This document shows positions 18,714 to 27,999 of a stretch of 41,651 bases of DNA, piece after piece. The stretch spans positions 1 to 41,651 of the forward strand of contig JABFXK010000019.1 of the NCBI GenBank assembly GCA_013361785.1. Reading direction: 5' to 3'. This DNA comes from Sphingomonas sp. (GTDB taxonomy: Bacteria; Pseudomonadota; Alphaproteobacteria; Sphingomonadales; Sphingomonadaceae). Position numbers and translations under genes: made by a program. The notes under the pieces are model-generated. The model was not told where the DNA came from, made no database searches, and worked only from the letters and a program-made list of their open reading frames with translations. Positions within the stretch are counted from its first letter, which is position 1. The number at the start of each line of letters is the position of its first letter.

Positions 18714-20114
18714 ATGACCGATAGTCCTCTTGCGAAGCCCGTCGGGTCGGTGCTCGACCTGATCGGCTCGACGCCGATGGTCGAGCTCAAGCATCTCGAC
18801 ACCGGCCCCTGCCGTCTGTTCATCAAGCTCGAAAGCCAGAACCCCGGCGGGTCGATCAAGGACCGCATTGCCTTGTCGATGATCGACGCGGCCGAGCAGG
18901 ACGGCACACTGAAACCGGGCGGGACGATCATCGAGGCGACCGCCGGCAACACCGGCCTCGCGCTGGCGCTCGTCGGCGTCCTGAAAGGCTACCGGATCAT
19001 CCTGGTCGTGCCGGACAAGATGGCGCGGGAGAAGGTCCAGCACCTGCGTGCGCTCGGCGCGGACGTGCGCATCACCCGCTCGGACGTCGGGAAGGGCGAC
19101 CCCGAATATTATCAGGACGTCGCGGAAAGAATCGCGCGGGAGACCGGTGCCTACTTCGTCAACCAGTTCGGAAACCCCAACAATCCGCTCGCCCATTATC
19201 GCACGACGGCACCCGAGATTTTCGAGCAGATGCACGGGGACGTCGATGCGATCGTCGTCGGCGTCGGCTCGGGCGGCACGCTGTCCGGCATCGGCCGCTA
19301 CTTCGCCCAACATTCGCCCAAGACCCGGATGGTGCTCGCCGATCCCGTCGGGTCGATCCTTGCGCATTATGTGAAGACCGGCGAACTGGCCGAAGCGGGG
19401 TCGTGGAATGTCGAGGGGATCGGCGAGGACTTCATTCCCGACAATGCCGACCTCGCTCTCGTCAGCGAGGCCTATTACGTCTCCGACCGCGAGAGCATGG
19501 AGGCGGCGCGCGAGCTGCTGATGCGCGAGGGCATCCTCGCCGGCTCATCGACGGGCACGCTGTTAGCCGCGGCGCTGGGCTTCTGCCGCGAGCAGACCGA
19601 GCCGCTGCGCGTCGTCACTCTGGCCTGTGACACCGGCGCGAAATATCTGTCGAAAGTCTACAGCGATTCCTGGCTCGCGGAGCAGGGACTCGCCGATCGG
19701 CCGATCCATGGAGACCTCCGCGACCTCATCCCCCGCAAGCTGTCCGAAGGCAGCGTCGTTTCGATCAGCCCGTCGGACACTCTGCTGTCGGCTTACAACC
19801 GGATGCGGCAGGCGGACGTCTCGCAGCTCCCCGTGATCGACAACGGCCATCTCGTCGGAATCCTCGACGAAAGCGACATCCTGAAGGGTGTGGACAATGA
19901 GGAGCTGGCGCGCGAGGCCCGTTTCGGACAGCCGGTGGATTCGGTGATGACGACCCACCTCAAGACCCTGCAGGTGAGCGAGCCGATTGACTCGCTGCTG
20001 CCGATCTTCGAACGCGAGGAAGTGGCGCTGATCATGGACGGCAGCGAATTCGTCGGCGTGATCACCCGCGTCGATCTGATCAACTATCTGCGCCTGCACC
20101 CAAAGCCCGACTGA
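18714..20114 (+). CDS. Cystathionine beta-synthase with CBS domain pair
   Basis: A 466-residue PLP enzyme joining serine and homocysteine to cystathionine, the first step of reverse transsulfuration in the cytoplasm. The PLP lysine is Lys49 in NPGGSIKDR. TAGNTG and GVGSGGTLSGIG (phosphate-binding loop) follow. A C-terminal pair of CBS domains (about 350-460; ISPSDTLLSAYNRMRQADVSQLPVID and VDSVMTTHLKTLQVSEPIDSL) may sense SAM or adenylates. The heme-binding N-terminal extension of animal enzymes is absent. ATG 18714 is chosen because longer starts run into tRNA-Cys. A cysteine synthase is the main alternative, but the CBS pair and the next gene favour this call. The gap to the lyase gene is 10 bases. 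Confidence 0.9.
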   Translation: MTDSPLAKPVGSVLDLIGSTPMVELKHLDTGPCRLFIKLESQNPGGSIKDRIALSMIDAAEQDGTLKPGGTIIEATAGNTGLALALVGVLKGYRIILVVPDKMAREKVQHLRALGADVRITRSDVGKGDPEYYQDVAERIARETGAYFVNQFGNPNNPLAHYRTTAPEIFEQMHGDVDAIVVGVGSGGTLSGIGRYFAQHSPKTRMVLADPVGSILAHYVKTGELAEAGSWNVEGIGEDFIPDNADLALVSEAYYVSDRESMEAARELLMREGILAGSSTGTLLAAALGFCREQTEPLRVVTLACDTGAKYLSKVYSDSWLAEQGLADRPIHGDLRDLIPRKLSEGSVVSISPSDTLLSAYNRMRQADVSQLPVIDNGHLVGILDESDILKGVDNEELAREARFGQPVDSVMTTHLKTLQVSEPIDSLLPIFEREEVALIMDGSEFVGVITRVDLINYLRLHPKPD

Positions 20115-20124
20115 GGTCCCGACA

Positions 20125-21297
20125 ATGGCCGAACTGCCCAACCGTCTGCGTTTCTCGACGCGCGTGATCCACGCCGGCCAGCATCCCGACCCGACCACCG
20201 GAGCGGTGATGATGCCGATCTACGCGACGTCGACCTATGCGCAGGAAAGCCCGGGGGTGAACAAGGGCTATGCCTATGCGCGCGGGAGCAATCCGACCCG
20301 AGAGGCCTTCCAGCGGGTCGTCGCCGACCTCGAGAATGGAGCCGACGCTTTCGCGTTCGCGTCGGGCATGGCGGCTGCCTCGACCATCCTAGACTTGCTG
20401 GACTCGGACTCGCATGTCCTTGCCGGCGACGACCTCTACGGCGGCACATACCGGCTGTTCGAGCGGGTCCGCCGGCGCTCGGCCGGGCACGACTTCTCCT
20501 ACGTCGATTTCTCCGACCTCGGTTCGGTCGAAGCGGCGATAAAACCCAACACGCGGATGCTGTGGGTCGAAACGCCAACCAACCCGCTGATGAAGCTTGC
20601 CGACCTTGAGGCGCTCGCGCGGATCGCCAAGGCGCACAACCTGATCGCGGTCGCCGACAATACGTTCGCCACGCCGTGGATCCAGCGCCCGCTCGACCTC
20701 GGGTTCGATCTCGTGCTCCACTCCGTGACGAAATATCTGAACGGCCATTCGGACATGATCGGCGGAGCCGTCGTCGCCCGCACCGACGAGCTCGCGAAGG
20801 AGCTTAAGTTCCTGCAGAACTCGATCGGCGGGATCATGGGCCCGTTCGACGCCTTTCTCGCCAACCGCGGCGTGAAGACCTTGGCCGTCCGAATGCAGCG
20901 CCACTGCGATAATGCGATGAAGGTCGCGCGCTGGCTCGAGTCGAACCCGAGCGTGGCGAAAGTTTGGTATCCCGGCCTCGAAAGCCACCCGCAGCACGAG
21001 CTCGCCAAGCGGCAGATGCACGGCTTCGGCGGAATGCTCTCCTGCCTCATCGACGGCGACCTCGAGCGGACGCGGCGGGTCATGGAGCGCTTCCAGATCT
21101 TTACCGTCGCCGAATCCCTCGGAGGCGTCGAAAGCCTCGTGAATCATCCGGCGATCATGACCCATGCGTCGGTTCCCAAGGAAGTGCGCGAGCCCCGCGG
21201 GATCACCGACAACCTGATCCGCTTCTCGGTCGGTATCGAGGATTCCGACGATCTCATCGCCGATCTCGAACAGGCGTTCGCGGGGGCGAAGGTATGA
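20125..21297 (+). CDS. Cystathionine gamma-lyase (Cys/Met metabolism PLP enzyme)
   Basis: A 390-residue fold-type I PLP enzyme. The internal aldimine lysine is Lys203 in SVTKYLNGHSDMIGG. YAYARGSNPTRE (50-60) and the C-terminal ESLGGVESLVNHPAIMTHAS are family signatures. Paired with the beta-synthase, it most likely splits cystathionine to cysteine, 2-oxobutyrate and ammonia. Gamma-synthase or homocysteine-forming activities are possible from sequence alone. The ATG follows a GAGG, and the stop overlaps the next start (ATGA at 21294-21297), so the following SCO1-like gene is translationally coupled. Confidence 0.9.
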   Translation: MAELPNRLRFSTRVIHAGQHPDPTTGAVMMPIYATSTYAQESPGVNKGYAYARGSNPTREAFQRVVADLENGADAFAFASGMAAASTILDLLDSDSHVLAGDDLYGGTYRLFERVRRRSAGHDFSYVDFSDLGSVEAAIKPNTRMLWVETPTNPLMKLADLEALARIAKAHNLIAVADNTFATPWIQRPLDLGFDLVLHSVTKYLNGHSDMIGGAVVARTDELAKELKFLQNSIGGIMGPFDAFLANRGVKTLAVRMQRHCDNAMKVARWLESNPSVAKVWYPGLESHPQHELAKRQMHGFGGMLSCLIDGDLERTRRVMERFQIFTVAESLGGVESLVNHPAIMTHASVPKEVREPRGITDNLIRFSVGIEDSDDLIADLEQAFAGAKV

Positions 21298-21923
21298 CCG
21301 AAAAAGAGCCGCCCAAGTCCAAGCTCCGGCGGGTCCGGATCCTCGTCTGGATCATCGTCCTGCTCGCGATCGCGGGGATCGCCGCGCTTCTGCTTATCCA
21401 GCGCGTGACCGTCCATCCGCCGCAGGCGACGACGGGCGCCGCTCCGTCGAGCTTCGGCGGTCCGTTCTCACTAATTGACGGCAACGGCAAACCCTTCTCC
21501 AGCGAGAAGCTGCTCGGCAAGCCCTACGCCATCTATTTCGGCTTCACCCGCTGCGGCGACGTCTGCCCGACGACGCTCTCGCGGATGGTCAAGCTGCGCA
21601 ATGAGGTCGGGGGCCTCTCGAAGTTCAACATTGTCTTCGTCACCATCGACCCGAGCCACGACGGGCCCAAGCAGGTCGGCCAATATGCGACCCTGTTCAA
21701 TTCGCCGATCATCGGCCTTACCGGCTCGCAGGCTCAGATCGACCAGGTGAAGAAGCAGTACGGCATTTACGCCGAGCCGTCGCCGCATCCGATGGCCGGC
21801 AAGGAGATGATGCACAGCGCGATTGTCGAGCTGTTCGACCCCGACGGCAATTTCGTGGCGGCGATCTCTCCGGACGAGCCCGATTCCGACGCTCTTGCCA
21901 AGCTCAAGAAGCTGGTCGCCTGA
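21294..21923 (+). CDS. SCO1/SenC family copper chaperone
   Basis: A 209-residue protein with one N-terminal membrane anchor (about 14-35) and a thioredoxin-like periplasmic domain. The copper/redox site is complete: Cys87 and Cys91 in TRCGDVCPTT and His174 in EMMHSAIV. SCO proteins deliver copper to the CuA site of cytochrome c oxidase or reduce its cysteines. The start ATG overlaps the gamma-lyase stop, an unusual partnership; cysteine supply and thiol-based copper handling may explain it, but this is speculation. No oxidase genes are present in the window. Confidence 0.92.
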   Translation: MTEKEPPKSKLRRVRILVWIIVLLAIAGIAALLLIQRVTVHPPQATTGAAPSSFGGPFSLIDGNGKPFSSEKLLGKPYAIYFGFTRCGDVCPTTLSRMVKLRNEVGGLSKFNIVFVTIDPSHDGPKQVGQYATLFNSPIIGLTGSQAQIDQVKKQYGIYAEPSPHPMAGKEMMHSAIVELFDPDGNFVAAISPDEPDSDALAKLKKLVA

Positions 21924-21925
21924 GG

Positions 21926-23314
21926 TTGACACCGTCGCCGCATTACCGCGCCGACCCGCGAATCCTCTCCCTCGGTACCGATTTCTACGATCCCGTCGAG
22001 CCGGCGCCATTTCCCAGATGCGAACCGCGCTTCGTCAACCAGCGCTGGGCAGAGCGAGTCGGACTCGGTGATCTAGAGCCCGCTCGCTGGGCGCAGCATT
22101 TCTGCCGGTTCGAACCGCTCCCGGCCAACCTCGAACAGCCGCTCGCGCTTCGCTACCACGGGCATCAGTTCCGCGTGTACAATCCGGAGATCGGCGACGG
22201 CCGAGGCTTCACCTTTGCCCAGCTCCGTGATGACCGGGACCGTCTGCTCGACCTCGGCACCAAGGGTTCGGGACAGACTCCGTACAGCCGTCACGCGGAC
22301 GGCCGCCTGACGCTCAAGGGCGGGGTTCGCGAGGTTCTCGCGACCGAGATGCTCGAGGCGCTCGGCGTCAATACCTCGAAGAGCTTCGCGTTGTTCGAGA
22401 CGGGCGAGCAGCTCGAGCGCGGCGACGAGCCCTCCCCCACCCGCTCGTCGGTGCTGACCCGGCTCAGCCATGGGCACATCCGCATCGGCACCTTCCAGCG
22501 CCTCGCATTCTTCGGCGACGTCGAGAACATCAACAAGCTGGTGCGCTACTGCCTCGACAACCTCTACGACGAACAGCCCTCAGATGATGACGCCGCAAAT
22601 GCGCTTCGGCTGTTCGATCTGGCGAGCAGCGCGACGGCCATCCTCGCCGCATCCTACATGGCGGCGGGCTTCGTCCACGGTGTGCTCAACAGCGACAATA
22701 TCAGCATCACCGGCGAGAGCTTCGATTATGGCCCGTGGCGCTTTACGCCCGACTGGGACCCGGAGTTCACCGCAGCCTATTTCGACCATTACGGCCTCTA
22801 CGCCTTCGGGCGGCAGCCGGAGGCGATCCACTGGGACCTCGCGCAGCTCGCCGGCTGCCTGTCGCTAGTCGCCGAAGCGCCGCCGCTGTCGGACCTGCTG
22901 AACGACTGGAGTGCGCGCTTCGAGCAGGCGCTGGTCGCGGCGATGCTTCGGCGGCTTGGCATTGCTCCTGGCGCGAATGACCGCGAGATTGCCGCTGCCC
23001 TCATCAAGGCGCTTGCGACGCGGGCGCAGCCGATCGACCGGATCTTCTTCGACTGGCGCGGCGGGCGTGATCCCGGCACAGAAGCTTATCCTGCGGAGGA
23101 GTTCCGCGCGCTCGCGCATCTGCTTGCCGGGCGCGAGACGGTGCGGTCGCATGCCTATTGGTCCGACCCTGCGCCATGCTCGATGCACATCGAGGAGGTC
23201 GAGGCGATCTGGTCGGCAATCGCGGAGCGCGACGACTGGCGGCCGTTCGAGGACAAGGTTACAGCCGTGCGCAGAATGGGCGAAGCGATGGAGCAAGATG
23301 CACCGGCAGCTTGA
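21926..23314 (+). CDS. selO: SelO (YdiU) family protein adenylyltransferase
   Basis: A 462-residue pseudokinase-fold enzyme that transfers AMP from ATP to Ser/Thr/Tyr of target proteins and is linked to oxidative stress. LKGSG-type loop (DLGTKGSGQTPYSRHADGR, about 111-130), REVLATEML, HGHIRIGTFQ and the metal-binding region FVHGVLNSDNISITGESFDYGPW are recognisable. The selenocysteine-containing C-terminus of animal SelO is absent, as usual in bacteria. The start is TTG at 21926, two bases after the SCO stop; the N-terminus (HYRADPRILSLGTDFYDPVEP) fits the family. Its end overlaps astD by 17 bases. Its place among sulfur and copper genes suits a redox role. Confidence 0.9.
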   Translation: MTPSPHYRADPRILSLGTDFYDPVEPAPFPRCEPRFVNQRWAERVGLGDLEPARWAQHFCRFEPLPANLEQPLALRYHGHQFRVYNPEIGDGRGFTFAQLRDDRDRLLDLGTKGSGQTPYSRHADGRLTLKGGVREVLATEMLEALGVNTSKSFALFETGEQLERGDEPSPTRSSVLTRLSHGHIRIGTFQRLAFFGDVENINKLVRYCLDNLYDEQPSDDDAANALRLFDLASSATAILAASYMAAGFVHGVLNSDNISITGESFDYGPWRFTPDWDPEFTAAYFDHYGLYAFGRQPEAIHWDLAQLAGCLSLVAEAPPLSDLLNDWSARFEQALVAAMLRRLGIAPGANDREIAAALIKALATRAQPIDRIFFDWRGGRDPGTEAYPAEEFRALAHLLAGRETVRSHAYWSDPAPCSMHIEEVEAIWSAIAERDDWRPFEDKVTAVRRMGEAMEQDAPAA

Positions 23315-24773
23315 CGAAGCCGAGCCCGTCGTGGACCGCGCTCTCGTGACCGAGACGCTCGTTTCCACCAACCCTGCAACCGGCGAGGAAATCTGGTCCG
23401 GCAAGACCGGCGATGCCGCGGCCGAAGTGGCGGCGGCGCGCGCCGCATGGCCGGCGTGGGCCGCCCATTCGCACGCCTATCGCATCGAAGCGCTCCGCCG
23501 CTTCGCCAACGTCGTGCGCAAGAAGCAGGACGAGTTTGCCGAGCTGATCGCACACGAGACCGGGAAACCTTTCTGGGAGGCGCGGACCGAAGTCGGCGCG
23601 GTGGTCAACAAGGTCGAAATCTCGGTCGACGCTTATGCCGAGCGGAGTCCGCAGCGGAAGATGGAAGCCGCGCTCGGCAACCGCATCGCGGTGCGCCACA
23701 AGCCGCATGGTGTGCTCGCCGTTCTCGGCCCGTACAATTTCCCGGCGCACCTCCCGAACGGGCATATCGTCCCGGCGCTGATCGCCGGCAACGCGGTAGT
23801 CTTCAAGCCGTCGGAGAAGACTCCCGCCACGGGCGAATTCCTCGTCCGCTGCTTCCATGAAGCCACGATCCCGGACGGCGTGGTCCGGCTGCTGATCGGG
23901 GGCCCGGAGCAGGGCCGCGCACTTGCCGCTCAACCGGGCATCGACGGTCTACTGTTCACCGGCTCGGCGCGCGCCGGCATGGCGCTGCACAAGCAGTTCG
24001 CCGAGACCCCGCAGAAAATCCTCGCGCTCGAGCTCGGAGGCAACAACCCGCTGGTAGTCTGGCACGCGAAGGACGTCGAAGCGGCCGCGACCATCGCCGT
24101 ACAGTCGGCCTACCTTACGGCGGGGCAGCGCTGCACCGCGGCTCGGCGGCTGATCGTCGAGGACGGCAAGGAAGGGCCGCTGCTCGACGCGATTTGCGCG
24201 ACGCTCGATCGAGTCATCGTCGACCATCCGTTCGCGGACCCGCAACCGTTCATGGGTCCGGTGATCGACAATGCCGCTGCCGACCATGTGCAGGAGCAAT
24301 GGCTCGACCTTATGATGAAGGGCGGAAAGCCGCTCCGGCGGCTCGACCGGCCCTTCGAGGAGCGGCCCTATCTGACGCCGGCGCTGATCGACGTCACCGA
24401 GGTCAAGGACAGGCCCGACGCGGAAATCTTCGGCCCGGTGCTGCAGGTCATCCGGGTCAAGGATTTCGACGCCGCGATCGATGAGGCCAACAACACCCGC
24501 TACGGCCTCGCGGCGAGCCTCGTCGGCGGCACGCCCGAGCTTTACGACAAATTCTGGGCGAACGTCCGCGCCGGAGTCATCAACCGCAACAAGCCGACTA
24601 ACGGAGCCCCGTCGAACGCTCCGTTCGGCGGCGTCGGCATCTCGGGCAACCATCGGCCGAGCGCGTTCTACGCCGCGGACTATTCCGCCTATCCCGTGAC
24701 CAGCAGTGAAGCCGACCGCCCTCGCGCGGCGATCGGCGAGGGCCTGCGCGACCCGAACATGCAAGAAGATTGA
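23298..24773 (+). CDS. astD: Succinylglutamate-semialdehyde dehydrogenase-like aldehyde dehydrogenase
   Basis: A 491-residue NAD-dependent aldehyde dehydrogenase. The nucleophile is Cys279 (TAGQRCTAARR) and the general base Glu245 (ALELGGNNP). The N-terminal STNPATGEEIWSG and central GPYNFPAHLPNGHIVPAL are characteristic of AstD, the last-but-one step of the arginine succinyltransferase pathway. No other ast genes are here, so its true substrate is less sure than its chemistry. I take ATG 23298, with GGAG five bases upstream, inside the end of selO; GTG 23346 would give a start closer to the typical AstD N-terminus. Confidence 0.85.
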   Translation: MHRQLDEAEPVVDRALVTETLVSTNPATGEEIWSGKTGDAAAEVAAARAAWPAWAAHSHAYRIEALRRFANVVRKKQDEFAELIAHETGKPFWEARTEVGAVVNKVEISVDAYAERSPQRKMEAALGNRIAVRHKPHGVLAVLGPYNFPAHLPNGHIVPALIAGNAVVFKPSEKTPATGEFLVRCFHEATIPDGVVRLLIGGPEQGRALAAQPGIDGLLFTGSARAGMALHKQFAETPQKILALELGGNNPLVVWHAKDVEAAATIAVQSAYLTAGQRCTAARRLIVEDGKEGPLLDAICATLDRVIVDHPFADPQPFMGPVIDNAAADHVQEQWLDLMMKGGKPLRRLDRPFEERPYLTPALIDVTEVKDRPDAEIFGPVLQVIRVKDFDAAIDEANNTRYGLAASLVGGTPELYDKFWANVRAGVINRNKPTNGAPSNAPFGGVGISGNHRPSAFYAADYSAYPVTSSEADRPRAAIGEGLRDPNMQED

Positions 24774-24785
24774 TTGATCAGCCAT

Positions 24786-24804
24786 GGATCGGTTGAGCCG
24801 ATCC
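24786..24804 (+). terminator. Short perfect hairpin after the AstD-like gene
   Basis: GGATCGG (24786-24792) and CCGATCC (24798-24804) form a perfect 7-base-pair stem with loop TTGAG, 12 bases after the stop. There is no T-tract. It may be a weak terminator or a structure in the leader of the L,D-transpeptidase mRNA, whose ATG is 17 bases further on. Confidence 0.3.
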
Positions 24805-24820
24805 TCGCGTTCAAGGCCGG

Positions 24821-26272
24821 ATGAAAACCAAACTGATCGGCCCGGCGCTCGCCCTGGCCCTGTCCACGACTGCTCTGGTCGCTTGTTCCCAGGGCGGCAG
24901 CTCCAACCAGAACGCCTCGTCGACCGCCCAACCCTCGGGCATCACGCTCAGCGGCAAAGCCGAAAAGCAGATTCGCGACGCGATCACCAACGGGGCGCCG
25001 GCAAACGGACTGAAACCCGAGCTGTTCCTGCAGGGCGGCGAAACTGGCGAAGCGCTCGCGCAAGCCGCGCTGAAATACGCCTCGGCTCTCGCCGACGGCT
25101 ACTCGGATCCGACTCAACTGCACGAGGTCTATACGATTCCGCATCCGAAGACGGACGTGCGCTCGGGGCTTCAGCAGGCATTGCAGAAGGGCGACGTTGC
25201 CGACTGGCTCAACTCGCTTACGCCGCAGACCGACGAATATAAGGCGCTGAGCGCCGCTTTTCTCAAATATGTGAAGCTCGCGAACCAGGCGAACCAGCAG
25301 GCGATCCCCGACGACAAGCCGATCAAGCCTGGTGCGCGCGACCCGCGCATTCCGGCGATCGTCGCCGTGCTCCAGTCGGGCGGCTATATCCCGGATGCCC
25401 AAATGGGGGCGGCACCGGCAACGGCTTACACGCCCAAGCTGGTCGCGGCGGTGAAGCAGTTTCAGTCGGATTCGGGCACGAAACCGGATGGGGTGCTCGG
25501 CAAACAGACAATCGACGCGTTGAGCAGCGGCCCCGCTGCCCGCGCGCGGCAACTGGCCATCGCCATGGAGCGACTGCGGTGGCTTCCGCGGACTCCCCCC
25601 GCGACGCGCATCGACGTCAACACCGCCGCGTCGTTCCTCGACTATTGGCGCGACGGGCAGCACCTCGATCATCGAAAGGTGATCAACGGACAGCCCGACA
25701 AGCCCACCCCCCAGCTCCAGGCGCCGTTGTTCCAGCTCGTCGCCAATCCTGTCTGGAGAATCCCGGAAGGGATCGCCGCAAAGGAGCTGGCGACGAAGAG
25801 TCCCGCCTGGCTCGCCGCCAACGGCTACACCCAACAGGACGGCAAGTGGATCCAGCAATCAGGACCGAAGAATTCGCTCGGACTGGTCAAGTTCGACATG
25901 CGCGACGACGAGGCGATCTATCTTCACGATACGCCCGCGAAGGCAATATTCGCCTTACCTGACCGTCACCGCAGCCACGGCTGCGTGCGGGTTGAAAACG
26001 CCATGGAGTTCGCGACCGCCCTGGCGCAGCAGGAAGACGTCCTCGACAAGTTTCAGCAGGCGACGCAGCAGGACGAGGAGACGTTCGTCAAGCTGCCGAA
26101 CGAGATTCCCGTCCGCCTGCTCTATCACACTGCATTCTGGGACGGGTCGCGGATCCAGTTCAGGCCGGACGTGTACGGCTGGGATGTCAACATCGCCAAG
26201 GCGCTTCACTTCGCGCCCGGCACGCCCGAGAAGATCCAGCAGCCGGAGAGCAGCGAGGATATCGGGCCGTAA
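24821..26272 (+). CDS. L,D-transpeptidase lipoprotein (YcbB-like, YkuD domain with peptidoglycan-binding domain)
   Basis: A 483-residue envelope enzyme. The lipoprotein signal peptide ends LVAC with Cys22. A peptidoglycan-binding-like domain lies at about 180-240 (YTPKLVAAVKQFQSDSGTKPDGVLGKQTIDAL). The YkuD domain follows, with the catalytic motif SHGCVRVEN: His386 and nucleophile Cys388. These enzymes make 3-3 crosslinks or attach proteins to peptidoglycan, acting on tetrapeptide donors. The layout resembles the large YcbB class, which is more often membrane-anchored than lipidated. The gene ends 10 bases before a strong shared terminator and faces dnaB. Confidence 0.9.
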   Translation: MKTKLIGPALALALSTTALVACSQGGSSNQNASSTAQPSGITLSGKAEKQIRDAITNGAPANGLKPELFLQGGETGEALAQAALKYASALADGYSDPTQLHEVYTIPHPKTDVRSGLQQALQKGDVADWLNSLTPQTDEYKALSAAFLKYVKLANQANQQAIPDDKPIKPGARDPRIPAIVAVLQSGGYIPDAQMGAAPATAYTPKLVAAVKQFQSDSGTKPDGVLGKQTIDALSSGPAARARQLAIAMERLRWLPRTPPATRIDVNTAASFLDYWRDGQHLDHRKVINGQPDKPTPQLQAPLFQLVANPVWRIPEGIAAKELATKSPAWLAANGYTQQDGKWIQQSGPKNSLGLVKFDMRDDEAIYLHDTPAKAIFALPDRHRSHGCVRVENAMEFATALAQQEDVLDKFQQATQQDEETFVKLPNEIPVRLLYHTAFWDGSRIQFRPDVYGWDVNIAKALHFAPGTPEKIQQPESSEDIGP

Positions 26273-26282
26273 GAACGAGTAA

Positions 26283-26307
26283 GGGCGCCGACCCGTCGGC
26301 GGCGCCC
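26283..26307. terminator. Bidirectional hairpin between the L,D-transpeptidase gene and dnaB
   Basis: GGGCGCCG (26283-26290) pairs with CGGCGCCC (26300-26307), an 8-base-pair GC stem midway between two convergent stops. A pyrimidine-rich tract follows on the plus strand. It is symmetric and could serve both genes. Confidence 0.6.
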
Positions 26308-26330
26308 TCACCCCCTCCCCTCCCAAGGTT

Positions 26331-27818
26331 CTAGGAGCGTACTTCCGGCAGGTACGATTCGTCCGCCGCGTCGGTGAACTTGGTGATCCGGCTGTCGAAC
26401 TTGAGGTGGACCTTGCCGGTGGCGCCGTGGCGCTGCTTGGCCACGATCACTTCCGCGCGGCCGTAAGCGCGGCCCATCTGCTCCTGCCATTCGGCGAAAT
26501 CGGGATGGTCCTCGGCCGGTTGCTTGGCGGCGAGATAATAATCCTCGCGATAGATGAAGAGCACGATGTCGGCGTCCTGCTCAATCGAGCCCGATTCGCG
26601 CAGGTCGGACAGCTGCGGGCGCTTGTCCTCGCGCTGCTCGACGGCGCGGCTGAGCTGCGACAGGCCGATGACCGGCACGTCGAGCTCCTTGGCGAGCTGC
26701 TTCAAGCCGCGGCTGATCTCGGAGATTTCCTGGACACGGTTGACGTCGCTCGACTTGGACGAGCCCTGCAGCAGCTGCAGGTAGTCGACCACGACCAGAC
26801 CGATGCCCTTCTGCCGCTTGAGGCGGCGGGCGCGGGTGCGCAGCGCGGCGATCGTCAGGCCGGGTGTGTCGTCAATGTACAGCGGCAGGCTCTGAAGCTC
26901 CGCGGCGGCGCGCGCGAGATGGCGGAACTCCTGCTGGCTGATCCGCCCCATGCGGAGATTCTCGGAGCTGATGCCCGACTGCTCGGCGAGAATACGGGTG
27001 GCGAGCTGGTCGGCCGACATTTCGAGGCTGAACAGCGCAGCTGGAGCTCCGGCCGACTTGCTCGCCTCGATACCGTCCTCGGCGTCGTTGAGGAAGCGCT
27101 GAGCGGCGGCGAAAGCGATATTCGTCCCGAGCGCGCTCTTGCCCATACCCGGGCGCCCGGCGACGATGATCAGGTCCGATTTGTGAAGGCCGCCGATCTT
27201 GGCATTCAAGCTTTCGAGGCCGGTGGTGAAGCCTGAAAGATGGCCGCCGCTATTGAGCGCGCGCTCGGCCATCTCCAGCGCTTCCTTGGTGGCGTCGGAG
27301 AAGGACTTGGCCTTGCCCTCGGCTCCCCCCTCCTCGGCCACCTTGTACAGCTCGGTCTCGGCGCGCTCGATTTGAGCGAGGGGGGCAACGTCCTCACTCG
27401 TGTCGAGCGCGCCTTCGACCAGGTCGCGACCTACGCCAATCAGTGCACGGAGCAACGCCAGATCATAGATCTGCTGGGCGAAGTCCCTTGCCCCGATTAC
27501 GGCCGCGCCCGATCCAGTCAATTGCGCCAAATAAGCCGCGCCGCCAACTTCTTTTATCGATTCATCCGCCTCGAAAAGTGGCCGCAACGTCACAGGATTC
27601 GCCACTCGGTTCGAATCCGTAAGCTTTAGAATGGCTTCGTAGATGCGCCCGTGGAGCGGCTCGAAAAAATGGTGCGATTTTAATTTGAGCTGGATGTCCT
27701 CAATGAGGCGGTTGTCGATCATCAGCGCGCCCAAAAGCGCGGCTTCGGCTTCGACATTCTGCGGCAGGACCTGGGGAGATTCGGACGCGGACTCGGCGAT
27801 GCGGATGACTTCGGCCAT
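26331..27818 (-). CDS. dnaB: Replicative DNA helicase DnaB
   Basis: A 495-residue hexameric 5'-3' helicase that unwinds DNA at the replication fork. The N-terminal primase-contact domain (VLPQNVEAEAALLGALMIDN..., about 15-120) is joined by a linker to the RecA-like domain. Walker A is GRPGMGKS at 221-228, and VVVDYLQLLQG is the Walker B region. The insertion around DAEDGIEASKSAGAPAALFSLEMS is longer than in E. coli; I know similar insertions from other alphaproteobacteria. No intein or frameshift. The gene diverges from dcd across a 181-base region. Confidence 0.97.
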   Translation of the reverse strand: MAEVIRIAESASESPQVLPQNVEAEAALLGALMIDNRLIEDIQLKLKSHHFFEPLHGRIYEAILKLTDSNRVANPVTLRPLFEADESIKEVGGAAYLAQLTGSGAAVIGARDFAQQIYDLALLRALIGVGRDLVEGALDTSEDVAPLAQIERAETELYKVAEEGGAEGKAKSFSDATKEALEMAERALNSGGHLSGFTTGLESLNAKIGGLHKSDLIIVAGRPGMGKSALGTNIAFAAAQRFLNDAEDGIEASKSAGAPAALFSLEMSADQLATRILAEQSGISSENLRMGRISQQEFRHLARAAAELQSLPLYIDDTPGLTIAALRTRARRLKRQKGIGLVVVDYLQLLQGSSKSSDVNRVQEISEISRGLKQLAKELDVPVIGLSQLSRAVEQREDKRPQLSDLRESGSIEQDADIVLFIYREDYYLAAKQPAEDHPDFAEWQEQMGRAYGRAEVIVAKQRHGATGKVHLKFDSRITKFTDAADESYLPEVRS

Positions 27819-27999
27819 GCAAGGCTCCTACGCTCGTGCGGCCCCACATCAAGCGAGGCAGAAATAGCACAGTTGTGGATAGGTTGTGCACGAATCGCAC
27901 GATCGTTCGCAGGAAGTCCCGAATTCGCGACGTCGCGCCCATCCACAGAAATAATCGAAGCGAATTGATGGGTGCGGACCGGCTCGTTACGCACTCCAC
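27819..27999. promoter_or_regulatory. Divergent regulatory region between dnaB and dcd, with DnaA-box-like sites
   Basis: Two inverted DnaA-box-like sequences occur: CTATCCACA on the minus strand (27874-27882), one mismatch from TTATCCACA, and CCATCCACA on the plus strand (27939-27947), two mismatches. AATAAT at 27950-27955 could be the dcd -10 element. The region is AT-richer than its surroundings. A link of dnaB to replication control by DnaA is possible but unproven. Confidence 0.3.
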
